Shown here: positions 46,223-54,102 of the stretch, in pieces
How positions within the stretch are numbered: the first letter of the stretch is position 1
Layout: each line of letters starts with the position of its first letter
Source of the DNA: Methylococcales bacterium
GTDB taxonomy: Bacteria > Pseudomonadota > Gammaproteobacteria > Methylococcales > Methylomonadaceae
Reading direction: 5' to 3'
Length of the DNA stretch: 56,820 bases
Assembly (NCBI GenBank): GCA_028712795.1
Contig: JAQTPT010000023.1
Coordinates: 1 to 56,820 of the forward strand
Position numbers and translations under genes: made by a program
Notes under the pieces: generated by a model
The model's input: only the letters and a program-made list of their open reading frames with translations
Databases searched by the model: none
What the model was told of the DNA's origin: nothing

Positions 46223-47215
46223 ATGTCTGCAAACCTTGCAATTAACCGCCACGGTTCACTTGTCATTCGTCATGATTGGCAACTGGACGAAGTGCAAGCG
46301 CTCTATGCGTTACCCTTTAATGATCTGATTTTTAAAGCGCAAACCATACACAGAGAGCATTTTGATCCCAATGAAGTTCAAATCAGCAGCTTACTGAGTA
46401 TTAAAACCGGTTCGTGTTCTGAAGATTGCGGCTATTGCCCGCAAAGCGCGCGTTATGACTCCGGCTTGACACCCGAAGCGCTAATGCCGGTTGATGCGGT
46501 TTTGAAGGCCGCCAAGCAAGCCAAAGACCAAGGCGCTTCGCGTTTTTGCATGGGCGCGGCCTGGCGAAGACCGAAAGATAAAGATGTTGAGCGGGTGATT
46601 GAAATGGTTCAGGGCGTCAAAGCGTTGGGTATGGAAACCTGCGTTACCTTGGGGATGTTGACGGATGCACAAACGCTCCGGTTAAAAGAAGGCGGTCTGG
46701 ATTATTACAACCACAATCTGGATACTTCGGAAGACTATTATTCCGAAGTGATCACGACCCGAACCTATCAGGATCGCCTGGATACCCTGGAGCGCGTAAG
46801 GGATGCGGGTATTAACGTGTGCTGTGGCGGTATCGTTGGCATGGGTGAAAGTGATATTGATCGCGCTCAATTGTTAATCCAGTTAGCCAATATGCCAAAG
46901 CATCCTGAAAGTGTGCCCGTTAACATGCTGGTTCAGGTCGAAGGTACGCCGTTAATGGGTACAGAAGCGCTTGACCCGATTATTTTTATTAGAACCTTGG
47001 CCGTAGCCAGAATTATGATGCCTAAATCACGGGTGCGTTTGTCGGCAGGGCGCAGCAAAATGAGTGATGAAATGCAGGCGCTCTGTTTTCTGGCTGGCGC
47101 AAACTCTATTTTTTACGGTGATAAATTATTGACCACCGATAATCCTATGACCAATCATGACTTGGCTTTATTTGACCGCTTAGGGGTGCATTCCGGCGGT
47201 TCAAGTTACGCCTGA
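46223..47215 (+). CDS. bioB: Biotin synthase
   Basis: Radical-SAM enzyme that inserts sulfur into dethiobiotin to form biotin. The 330 residues have the [11 protein letters not shown] cluster motif near residue 63 (Cys-X3-Cys-X2-Cys), [20 protein letters not shown] near 155, [11 protein letters not shown] near 195 and [12 protein letters not shown] near 275 with the conserved Arg that ligates the second cluster. GGAG lies 10 bases before the ATG. It heads the bioBFHCD operon and overlaps bioF by one base. Confidence 0.97.
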   Translation: MSANLAINRHGSLVIRHDWQLDEVQALYALPFNDLIFKAQTIHREHFDPNEVQISSLLSIKTGSCSEDCGYCPQSARYDSGLTPEALMPVDAVLKAAKQAKDQGASRFCMGAAWRRPKDKDVERVIEMVQGVKALGMETCVTLGMLTDAQTLRLKEGGLDYYNHNLDTSEDYYSEVITTRTYQDRLDTLERVRDAGINVCCGGIVGMGESDIDRAQLLIQLANMPKHPESVPVNMLVQVEGTPLMGTEALDPIIFIRTLAVARIMMPKSRVRLSAGRSKMSDEMQALCFLAGANSIFYGDKLLTTDNPMTNHDLALFDRLGVHSGGSSYA

Positions 47216-48375
47216 TGACGGCAGCATTTTCACAGTTAACGGGTAATCTGGATACCATTAAACAGAGGGCTTTGTACCGTTCCAGACGCGTTATAGCGTC
47301 CCCGCAAGGTATCAATCTGCAAATCGACGGACGCACGGTCGTTAATTTTTGCAGTAATGATTATCTGGGTCTGGCTAATCATCCAGATGTTGTCAGCGCC
47401 TTTAAAGCGGCTGCGGATCACTACGGCGTTGGCAGCGGCTCCGCGCATCTGATTTGTGGACACAGCGCCGCTCATCATGTCCTTGAAGAAGAGCTTGCAG
47501 ACTTCACCGGTCGTGATAGGGCTTTATTATTTTCCACGGGTTACATGGCGAATATTGGTGTGATTTCGGCGCTGTTAGGACGGGGCGATGCGGTGTTTGA
47601 AGACCGGTTAAATCACGCTTCTTTGTTGGATGGTGGTTTGTTCTCAGGCGCAAGGTTTAAACGCTATGCTCATGCGGATGTTGAAAATCTCAATGTTCAT
47701 CTGAACAAAGCAACCGGTAATAAACTGATCGTTACCGATGGCGTGTTCAGTATGGATGGCGATTTTGCTCCGCTGAAAGCGTTATCGCTAGCCGCAAAAG
47801 ATAATGACGCGTGGTTGATGGTTGATGATGCGCACGGACTAGGTGTAATAGGTGAACGCGGCGGTGGACTTTTGGAACATTACGGACTTAACCTGGAGGA
47901 TGTGCCGGTCTTGATGGGCACTTTGGGTAAAGGCTTTGGCACCTTTGGCGCGTTCGTGGCGGGTTCTGATGCACTGATTGAAACCTTGATCCAGCAAGCC
48001 CGCACTTATATTTATACTACCGCGTTACCGGCAGCAGTCGCGGAAGCGACGCGGATCAGCTTAAAAATCGTCATTGCAGAAAATTGGCGCCGGGACAAAC
48101 TTAAAAAACTGGCTGAGCGTTTTAGATTGGGGGCAGGGCAGTTAGGTTTAGAATTAATGGTATCCGCGTCGCCTATCCAGCCAATCATAATCGGCGATAG
48201 CCAGCGGGCAGTCGATACCAGCAATGCCTTGCTGAATGCGGGTTTTTTAGTCAGTGCAATAAGGCCGCCTACCGTGCCTAAAGGCAGTTCTCGTTTACGG
48301 GTAACATTTTCGGCGTTGCACGAGGAACACCAGATTGACCAACTTCTGGATGCCTTGAACCTTATCAAAACATGA
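47215..48375 (+). CDS. bioF: 8-amino-7-oxononanoate synthase
   Basis: PLP enzyme joining pimeloyl-ACP and alanine, the first ring-forming step of biotin synthesis. The 386 residues show [15 protein letters not shown] near residue 44, [16 protein letters not shown] near 79, [15 protein letters not shown] near 204 and the PLP lysine in [13 protein letters not shown] near 241. The ATG overlaps the bioB stop (TGATG) and the end overlaps the bioH start by 4 bases. Length is normal. Confidence 0.97.
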   Translation: MTAAFSQLTGNLDTIKQRALYRSRRVIASPQGINLQIDGRTVVNFCSNDYLGLANHPDVVSAFKAAADHYGVGSGSAHLICGHSAAHHVLEEELADFTGRDRALLFSTGYMANIGVISALLGRGDAVFEDRLNHASLLDGGLFSGARFKRYAHADVENLNVHLNKATGNKLIVTDGVFSMDGDFAPLKALSLAAKDNDAWLMVDDAHGLGVIGERGGGLLEHYGLNLEDVPVLMGTLGKGFGTFGAFVAGSDALIETLIQQARTYIYTTALPAAVAEATRISLKIVIAENWRRDKLKKLAERFRLGAGQLGLELMVSASPIQPIIIGDSQRAVDTSNALLNAGFLVSAIRPPTVPKGSSRLRVTFSALHEEHQIDQLLDALNLIKT

Positions 48376-49169
48376 CAAAAATCCATCAACAAACTTTCGG
48401 TAAAGGCAAGCCCATCGTAATGGTGCATGGCTGGGCGATGCATAGTGGAATATGGCGGGATTTTGCCCAGATGCTTGCGCAAAACTATCAAGTTACCTTG
48501 ATGGATTTGCCAGGCCACGGGCGCAGTGAAAAAATCGATTCCTTTACCCTTGAGCAAATCAGCGAAGCATTGGTTAACGCTATGTCTGATGCAAGCAGTT
48601 GCTGGTTAGGTTGGTCATTGGGCGCAACGGTAGTGCTGGATATAGCGGATCGCTTTCCTGATCGGGTCAATTCGCTGATTCTGCTCGCGGGAAACCCTTC
48701 ATTTACCCAAACAGCGCAGTGGCCGGGTATGGCTAATGAGTTGCTGGATGCGTTTGCCGACAAGTTGAATGAAGATTGTCAGGCGACCTTATTGCGCTTT
48801 TTATCCTTGCAAGTGAATAACTTGCCTGATTACAAAACATTATTGAGAACGTTGAAATCAGCGGTATTGGAATGTGATGCACCCGACCATAAAACCTTAC
48901 AGGGTGGCCTGGAGATCTTAAAAAAAGCCGATTTGCGACCTGCTTTAGCTGACATAAGCATTCCGGTTTCAGTGATTTTAGGTACCCTGGATACCTTAGT
49001 GCCTTTTAGTGCAGGGCAAAACATGCAGAAGCTGGCGCCCGGGATAACGCTCAACAGGATTGACAGGGCAGGGCATGTGCCGTTTTTATCGCATCAGCAA
49101 GCCGTATTAGCGATTATCTCCCGTTTTATGGATGACAATGTACTTAGGAATGGTAATTTCATAACATGA
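48372..49169 (+). CDS. bioH: Pimeloyl-ACP methyl ester carboxylesterase
   Basis: BioH removes the methyl group from pimeloyl-ACP methyl ester, ending the fatty-acid-based pimelate pathway started by BioC. The 265-residue alpha/beta-hydrolase has the nucleophile GWSLGATV near residue 76, Asp in LGTLDTLVP and His in AGHVPFLS. The last residues RNGNFIT and the TGA come from the left end of repeat copy C (from 49143), so the protein is a few residues longer than normal. It overlaps bioF by 4 bases. Confidence 0.93.
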   Translation: MTKIHQQTFGKGKPIVMVHGWAMHSGIWRDFAQMLAQNYQVTLMDLPGHGRSEKIDSFTLEQISEALVNAMSDASSCWLGWSLGATVVLDIADRFPDRVNSLILLAGNPSFTQTAQWPGMANELLDAFADKLNEDCQATLLRFLSLQVNNLPDYKTLLRTLKSAVLECDAPDHKTLQGGLEILKKADLRPALADISIPVSVILGTLDTLVPFSAGQNMQKLAPGITLNRIDRAGHVPFLSHQQAVLAIISRFMDDNVLRNGNFIT

Positions 49170-49308
49170 ACACTTTGACTTGTCTTTTTATCCGTCTTCT
49201 GCGTTTTATCAACAGTTACATAGCTTGCTATGCGCCTGTTGATACGCCTTGAATACAAATAAAAATCCAGCGTCAAGATGTCCACGTTATTTCATTCCCA
49301 TTCCTTAG
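49143..49308. repeat. MITE-like palindromic repeat, copy C (full length)
   Basis: About 165 bases with imperfect terminal inverted repeats: GGAATGGTAATTTCATAAC at the left and, on the opposite strand, GGAATGGGAATGAAATAAC at the right. Similarity continues inward for about 45 bases on both sides to a TATCAACAG pair around a short loop. CTTA and TTAG flank the ends, perhaps from a target duplication. The element spans the end of bioH and the start of bioC: it holds the bioH stop (49167-49169) and the bioC ATG (49278). Confidence 0.8.
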
Positions 49309-50081
49309 ATAAAGTCAGGATTAAGCGATCATTTGCAGCGGCTTCGGTCACTTATGATAGTGTCGCCGAATTGCAGCGCACCGTGGGTAAAGAGCTGCTC
49401 CGTTCAATTGATACTAGCAAACTAACCGGTACCTTGCTGGACTTGGGTTGCGGTACGGGGTTTTTAACGGGCGAGTTGTTGGCGCATTCGAATCATGAAA
49501 CTACGATAGCCCTGGATATTGCCTTGTCCATGTTGCAATCTACACAGGCCAAGCTGGCCGACAAGCGCAATATTTCCTATATCTGCGCTGATGCAGAATA
49601 CTTACCGCTTGCCGGGCAAAGCATTGATAGCGTTTTGTCGAACCTTGCCTTGCAATGGTGCAGCAATCTTGAAGCGGTTTTTATCGATATTAAACGGACG
49701 CTAAAACCTGAAGGCCGGCTGGTTTTTTCAACCTTTGGGCCACAAACCCTGTACGAGTTAAAAAGCGCCTGGGCAACCGTTGATAGCTACAACCACGTTA
49801 ACGCCTTTTGCAGTGAAACCCAGTTGCAACTGTTCCTCCAGGAAGCGGGATTTAAAAACAGTCAAATTAAAAGCACGTTTTATACCCCACGCTATGAGTC
49901 CGTTTGGACATTGATGCATGAGTTAAAAAACCTGGGCGCGCATCACGTAATTGCAGGCCGCAATAAAAACATCACGACAAAAACAGCGATGCAGAAGATG
50001 ATTTCAGCTTATGAAAAACACCGGGTCAACAACAAAATTCCTGCGACCTTTGAAGTTATTAGCGTTATCGCCCAAGCGTAA
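49278..50081 (+). CDS. bioC: Malonyl-ACP O-methyltransferase
   Basis: BioC methylates malonyl-ACP so that fatty-acid synthesis can build the pimeloyl chain. The 267 residues have the SAM-binding LLDLGCGTGFLTG near residue 54, the family segment IKRSFAAASVTYDSVAELQR near residue 15 and VLSNLALQWC near 119. The ATG and roughly the first ten codons (MSTLFHSHSL) lie inside the right end of repeat copy C. If this ATG is right, the element donates the start and N-terminus. The next in-frame ATG is much later, so no alternative is convincing. Confidence 0.93.
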   Translation: MSTLFHSHSLDKVRIKRSFAAASVTYDSVAELQRTVGKELLRSIDTSKLTGTLLDLGCGTGFLTGELLAHSNHETTIALDIALSMLQSTQAKLADKRNISYICADAEYLPLAGQSIDSVLSNLALQWCSNLEAVFIDIKRTLKPEGRLVFSTFGPQTLYELKSAWATVDSYNHVNAFCSETQLQLFLQEAGFKNSQIKSTFYTPRYESVWTLMHELKNLGAHHVIAGRNKNITTKTAMQKMISAYEKHRVNNKIPATFEVISVIAQA

Positions 50082-50087
50082 CTCTTT

Positions 50088-50759
50088 ATGGAACAAGGCT
50101 ATTTTATAACCGGCACGGACACCAACGCAGGCAAAACCTGGACGACTATTGCGCTGATGCGTTACTTTAAGCGGCAGGGTAAAACGGTTGTTGGCATGAA
50201 ACCCGTTGCGGCGGGTTGTACAAATCAGAATGGTCAGCTAAAAAATGAAGATGCCTTGCTGATACAGGACAATGCGTCAGTAAAAATCGACTACGGCTTG
50301 ATCAACCCTTACGCTTATGAATTAGCCGTCTCGCCGCATATTGCGGGGATCAACAATCCGGTCAACCTGGCGACAATTGTCGATAAGTTTAATACCCTGA
50401 AAGCATTGGCTGAAATAGTTTTGGTAGAAGGTGCCGGAGGTTGGCATGCACCCTTGAATGACCAGGAAGACATAAGCGATCTGGCAAAAGCGCTGGCATT
50501 GCCCGTTATTATCGTAGTTGCTATCAGGCTGGGCTGCATCAATCATGCAAAATTAACCTGGCAGGCGATACACCGTTCTGGCATTCCCTGTGCTGGCTGG
50601 ATTGCCGTATGCGTTGACCCTGACATGCTAAAACCTGACGAAAATATATGCACGATTAAAGCGGCTTTTAATGTGCCATGTCTGGGAGTGTTACCCTATC
50701 TGGCTAATGCAGATTTTGATTTATTGTCAGGCAAGCTGGTTGTAAACAGATTTGTTTAA
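50088..50759 (+). CDS. bioD: Dethiobiotin synthetase
   Basis: ATP-dependent enzyme closing the ureido ring of dethiobiotin. The 223 residues have the P-loop ITGTDTNAGKTW at residues 7-18, MKPVAAGC near residue 37 and the VEGAGGWHAPLN segment near 117. It is 6 bases after bioC and ends the bioBFHCD operon. The remaining biotin gene bioA is not in the window. A stem-loop lies just downstream. Confidence 0.95.
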   Translation: MEQGYFITGTDTNAGKTWTTIALMRYFKRQGKTVVGMKPVAAGCTNQNGQLKNEDALLIQDNASVKIDYGLINPYAYELAVSPHIAGINNPVNLATIVDKFNTLKALAEIVLVEGAGGWHAPLNDQEDISDLAKALALPVIIVVAIRLGCINHAKLTWQAIHRSGIPCAGWIAVCVDPDMLKPDENICTIKAAFNVPCLGVLPYLANADFDLLSGKLVVNRFV

Positions 50760-50771
50760 AGTTTGGCAGTG

Positions 50772-50799
50772 CGTTGGGGCGAGGTAACGAACCTCAACG
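50772..50799. repeat. Hairpin/REP-like element after bioD
   Basis: CGTTGGGG pairs with CCTCAACG (one G-T) around a 12-base loop, 12 bases after the bioD stop. CGTTGGG...CAACG hairpins are a common dispersed repeat type. Termination is possible but no T-run of note follows. Confidence 0.4.
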
Positions 50800-51008
50800 C
50801 TTTTGTTGCACGGTATCGTTTGGATTCCTTGCGTCATTCCAACAGGTTAATCGGACACCATCGCATAACATCAAAAACAATAGACCAAAAACATCCAGCT
50901 TAGGGAAATACAAACGTAGGTTTGGTTCAAGGCTTCGATTATGGCGGGTTGCTATCGCGAATCCGCCTTACAGCTTTGAGTTAGGCGGAGGTGTTGCGTA
51001 AACGTACG

Positions 51009-51038
51009 GCGCAATACGCTATCACTATTGCGCCATAC
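51009..51038. terminator. Stem-loop downstream of the secreted-protein gene
   Basis: GGCGCAATA and TATTGCGCC form a perfect 9-bp stem with a 9-base loop, 12 bases beyond the stop of the minus-strand gene at 51050. No T-run follows, so its terminator role is likely but not certain. Another inverted repeat, CCGCCT/AGGCGG, lies at 50962-50987. Confidence 0.45.
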
Positions 51039-51049
51039 GGCCCTAGGCT

Positions 51050-52708
51050 CTATATGCAGTTCGGAAATTTGGCGGTCGCAATCCGGGTTTTCCAGATGAA
51101 ATCGCCGTTTGGCGCATCGATATACTCCTGGGTGTACCAGAATGTGCAGTCATTCACCGGATCGACCGTCATTGAGCTGTAGTCGCCCCAGCGGGAAAAG
51201 CCGACCTGAGCGCCGGTACCATTTCTGATTACGGCTTCGGTTTGCAGGGTGTTCAACGGGGCAGTGCCCAAGCGGCCCGTGTAATAGACGGAGGGGAAGG
51301 TAGCGGGGCCGGAGCGGCTATAGCCGAGCAGGATGTTACCCATCTTGTCCATAGCGGCGCTAGACATCCACCTGTGATTGGTGTCTCCCACAGTACCGGC
51401 GAAGGTGCTCTGCTGGAACACGGTTGGCGTGGCGGCGTTTGGGTTGCGGATCTCGTACCAGCGCACGCCGGTGCGGGGGGAGCTTGCAGTGCCTACATCG
51501 ACCGAATGCGTGAGTACCACTCTCTGGATCCCGCCGAGGTTGCGGTATGCCGCCCTATACATCATCCGGTCACCCAGCGTATCGAGCTTTTTGGTGGTGC
51601 TTTTTTGGGTGACACAGGTGTCCGTATTGCCTGCGAAGTTGTTGCAGACGAAGTTAAAGGGCTTCACTGGCACCAATACCCCTGTGTATGTGGAAAGGGC
51701 AGGCGTGGTGAAATTGACATGGAAGGACCAGCGCGCAATGTTCGTGTTGTTAAAGGTTTCAAACTGGGGATTGGGCGCGCCGGCTGGAGGCAGCGTTTTT
51801 CCGTCGAGGTCGCCGGGCAACAGGCTAGCGGCCACGTTTGCGGAGGGGTTGAAGCAGACAACCCTTGGGGTGAGTCCCGCCAGCATCTTTGCGCGCTCAA
51901 AAGCGCAGGTCTTAGCGTTGAGGAAATTTCCGGTAGTATGGGAAAACATGTTGAAGGTTATGTAATAAGCGTCGGGCCAGACGCCCAGCTTGGGATAGTC
52001 GGGGAAGTCGGGGAAATTGAACTGGTAGACGAAGTAGGCCCCGGTCGCGTTACTTGTCTTGGAAACCGCGACGCACTGCGCGTATGGGCCACTATCAGTC
52101 TTGATCGCAAATTGTGTCAAGACCCAGCGGTTCGCGAACTTGTCGTATTGCGCGATCGGATCCCCGCTATTGGTTGTCCGGCAGATTGAGGCCGCAGGGA
52201 GGGCTGAGAACAACAGATTCCCGTTGAACGGTCCCGCCAGTTTGACGCCGTTGGCTTTGTTGAAGACTGCGTACATTGAGTTAACCCATTGTACATACTG
52301 GGTTGCCCCGACTGCGCCTTCAGTGTCGGGGGGTTCGCCGGTTATCACAAAGCCCGGGAACCCTTTGCCCAGGCCGAGAAAGTTTAAGCCCAATGGGGCA
52401 CCAATCTTCGGTGCGGTGAAAAAATCTTGCTGGAGCGCAGAATCGCCCTTCCTTAGCGGCAGAAAAGGCGCCACTTGGAGGATGCGATCCGGTATAATTG
52501 TGTTGTATTTATTTAACTCTGCGGGTGGCCCTTTCAGAACCGGCAAAGCTTCTGCGCTCTTGGCCATCACTGAGAGCGGAGGGGTTTCTGCCGAGTATTC
52601 TGGGTAAATGACTTCGGGCCCCGAAGCCGACTCTAGCGCGAATAAGGGCGGCGCGGCGAGAAGTACCGGCACCAAACTCATTGCTAATAAAACATGCTTG
52701 TTTTTCAT
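51050..52708 (-). CDS. Large secreted protein of unknown function
   Basis: I do not recognise a named family for this 552-residue protein. It has a Sec signal peptide (MKNKHVLLAMSLVPVLLA...FA, ~25 residues) and no other membrane segment. Notable patches are GDPIAQYDKFANRWVLTQF near residue 190, a PDYPKLGVWPDAYYITFN segment near 245 and RWGDYSSMTVDP near 510. These repeated Trp/Asp-rich strands look like a beta-propeller. Cysteines occur in pairs, suggesting disulfides. Its DNA is clearly GC-richer than its neighbours (up to ~70% in places), so recent transfer is plausible. ATG 52706-52708 has GGAG upstream. No neighbour hints at a role. Confidence 0.75.
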   Translation of the reverse strand: MKNKHVLLAMSLVPVLLAAPPLFALESASGPEVIYPEYSAETPPLSVMAKSAEALPVLKGPPAELNKYNTIIPDRILQVAPFLPLRKGDSALQQDFFTAPKIGAPLGLNFLGLGKGFPGFVITGEPPDTEGAVGATQYVQWVNSMYAVFNKANGVKLAGPFNGNLLFSALPAASICRTTNSGDPIAQYDKFANRWVLTQFAIKTDSGPYAQCVAVSKTSNATGAYFVYQFNFPDFPDYPKLGVWPDAYYITFNMFSHTTGNFLNAKTCAFERAKMLAGLTPRVVCFNPSANVAASLLPGDLDGKTLPPAGAPNPQFETFNNTNIARWSFHVNFTTPALSTYTGVLVPVKPFNFVCNNFAGNTDTCVTQKSTTKKLDTLGDRMMYRAAYRNLGGIQRVVLTHSVDVGTASSPRTGVRWYEIRNPNAATPTVFQQSTFAGTVGDTNHRWMSSAAMDKMGNILLGYSRSGPATFPSVYYTGRLGTAPLNTLQTEAVIRNGTGAQVGFSRWGDYSSMTVDPVNDCTFWYTQEYIDAPNGDFIWKTRIATAKFPNCI

Positions 52709-53404
52709 ATTAATCTCCAGAAATTAAGACAATCAAGATAATAACTACCCTTAGTTAAACCCGTACGAATAAGCAACTTCAAATTTTCAATACATCCGTT
52801 ATAGGCTGCCAAGGGGAGTAAAAACCACGACCCTTAATAGTCCGAAGCTCGAATAGAACTCCCAGATCTTTTAAATCTACGACATTCCCAGGGAGAATGC
52901 AATTGATTTAATAAAGTAGGAACAAATAAGGGCAGAGTAAAATTAAATAGCATTATGTTTCTGTGAAACGTAGTGGGTAATGCGCTAATTTGGTCATGAA
53001 CAATTAAAATTTATTCAGCATGGCTTTAGGCCCGCAAGCATCTTGGCAGGTTAAAGATAGGATCAAGTGGGCGTGGTATGTATCCCGTCCTTAACGTTGG
53101 GTGTGTTCCGAGGCCAGTTGAAACTTCTTAGGAGCGTGCATGAAATAACTTGAGCAAACTTTCTAATGCCCATTTTTAGGAGTAGCCATATAACCTGCGT
53201 AAGGCGGAACGCGGCGGCGGTTCCGCTGAATGATTGCGGAACCTCTGACGGCATCCGCCCTATGCAGGCTGAAATCAATGTATTACGACGCTTTCTCGCC
53301 GCCAATGTCTCATGCAATTCGACCTGGAGCAATCATGCAATTTACAAAGCAGGGTTGGACCTTGAGTGTTATTTTAAAATGGTAACTGATTGAAGGAAAC
53401 AAGT
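52709..53404. other. Long spacer between the secreted-protein and DCC genes
   Basis: Nearly 700 bases without a convincing gene. It holds a structured 75-base element (53194-53268) and AT-rich sequence at 52709-53000. Frames such as 53063-53332 on the minus strand match no known protein pattern and cross the structured element. An eroded mobile element is possible but not shown. Confidence 0.45.
53194..53268. repeat. Structured 75-base inverted-repeat element
   Basis: CCTGCGTAAGGCGGA (53194-53208) pairs with TCCGCCCTATGCAGG (53254-53268) at 13 of 15 positions. Inside, GCGGAAC (53204-53210) can alternatively pair with GTTCCGC (53220-53226). It looks like a REP-type element or part of a structured RNA. 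No second copy was seen. Confidence 0.5.
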
Positions 53405-53776
53405 ATGAATCATGATAAAGCTAAAATTGTTGTTTATTACGATGGTGCCTGTCCGAAATGCGTTAAAGACAGGCAAAATTATGAAAAACTCGCCGGTAAG
53501 GAGGGCGAAAATGTCTGCTGGATGGATATCACCGGCCAGGAAGATCAGTTGCGGGAAATCGGCATCGATCCCCGCAAGGCATTGACCGAACTGCATGTTC
53601 AGGATGAAAATCAGCGGATCTTTTCCGAGATGGATGCTTATATCCTGCTGATGAGTAAAGTGCCGTTGCTGAAACCTCTAGCCTGGTTAATCGGATTGCC
53701 GTTGATTCGTCCGCTGCTTGCCAGAATCTATCACTGGCAGGTTAACCGGCGACTAAGACGCAGCGGGAGGTTATGA
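53405..53776 (+). CDS. DCC-family thiol-disulfide oxidoreductase-like protein (DUF393)
   Basis: A 123-residue protein of the DUF393/DCC family, thioredoxin-like proteins named after a DxxCxxC motif. Here it reads YYDGACPKCVKDR near residue 12, so both cysteines are present. The segment ITGQEDQLREIGIDPRKAL and a membrane-associated hydrophobic part (VPLLKPLAWLIGLPLIRPLL, residues ~82-101) follow. The exact substrate is unknown. ATG 53405 is chosen because GAAGGAAAC is just upstream; TTG 53390 is less likely. It overlaps a small ORF by 4 bases. Confidence 0.85.
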   Translation: MNHDKAKIVVYYDGACPKCVKDRQNYEKLAGKEGENVCWMDITGQEDQLREIGIDPRKALTELHVQDENQRIFSEMDAYILLMSKVPLLKPLAWLIGLPLIRPLLARIYHWQVNRRLRRSGRL

Positions 53777-53940
53777 TCAACCTGCCGAACGGTGGAAACT
53801 TTTACAACTGGCAATTTAAATGCGTTTGGCTTACCGTCATCTTATCCCTTAATTTTTTGTACCACCTGATTTACAAGGGCTTAACGTGCCGAAGTCTATG
53901 GAAAGGCACTGCAGTGGCAGGTCCCGAAAACATAATCTGA
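53773..53940 (+). CDS. Possible 55-residue membrane protein behind the DCC gene
   Basis: ATG 53773 overlaps the DCC stop (ATGA) and is preceded by GGGAGG two bases away. The frame runs 55 codons to TGA 53938-53940, followed at once by a hairpin with T-run. The product starts MINLPNGGNFYNW and has one hydrophobic helix (WLTVILSLNFLYHLIY, residues 19-34). Translational coupling and the terminator position support a gene, but the sequence matches no family I know, and the GGGAGG spacing is short. Confidence 0.4.
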   Translation: MINLPNGGNFYNWQFKCVWLTVILSLNFLYHLIYKGLTCRSLWKGTAVAGPENII

Positions 53941-53944
53941 GAAT

Positions 53945-53975
53945 AAAAAACGTGGCTTGTAGTCCGTTTTTTTTT
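53945..53975. terminator. Bidirectional terminator before hrpA
   Basis: AAAAAACG and CGTTTTTT form a stem followed by more T's on the plus strand and, read on the minus strand, by T's as well. It sits between the plus-strand DCC unit and the convergent hrpA gene and can end both. Confidence 0.6.
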
Positions 53976-54102
53976 AGGGTTTGCTGGATTTAGGTAGAAG
54001 CTCCTTGCTTAAAGGATGTTCGAACTATTTTGACTAGGGGAATACCAAGAACATATGACCAAAGGATGGGGTGAGGAATGTCGGTTATAAAATCAGTAAA
54101 CG

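Noticed and set aside
51242..52189. A 315-codon open frame on the plus strand
   Set aside because: It is antisense to the secreted-protein gene, which has a signal peptide, a ribosome-binding site and protein-like motifs. The long shadow frame follows from GC-rich codon use.
53063..53332. An 89-codon frame on the minus strand in the long spacer
   Set aside because: It crosses the 75-base inverted-repeat element and shows no recognisable protein pattern or ribosome-binding site.
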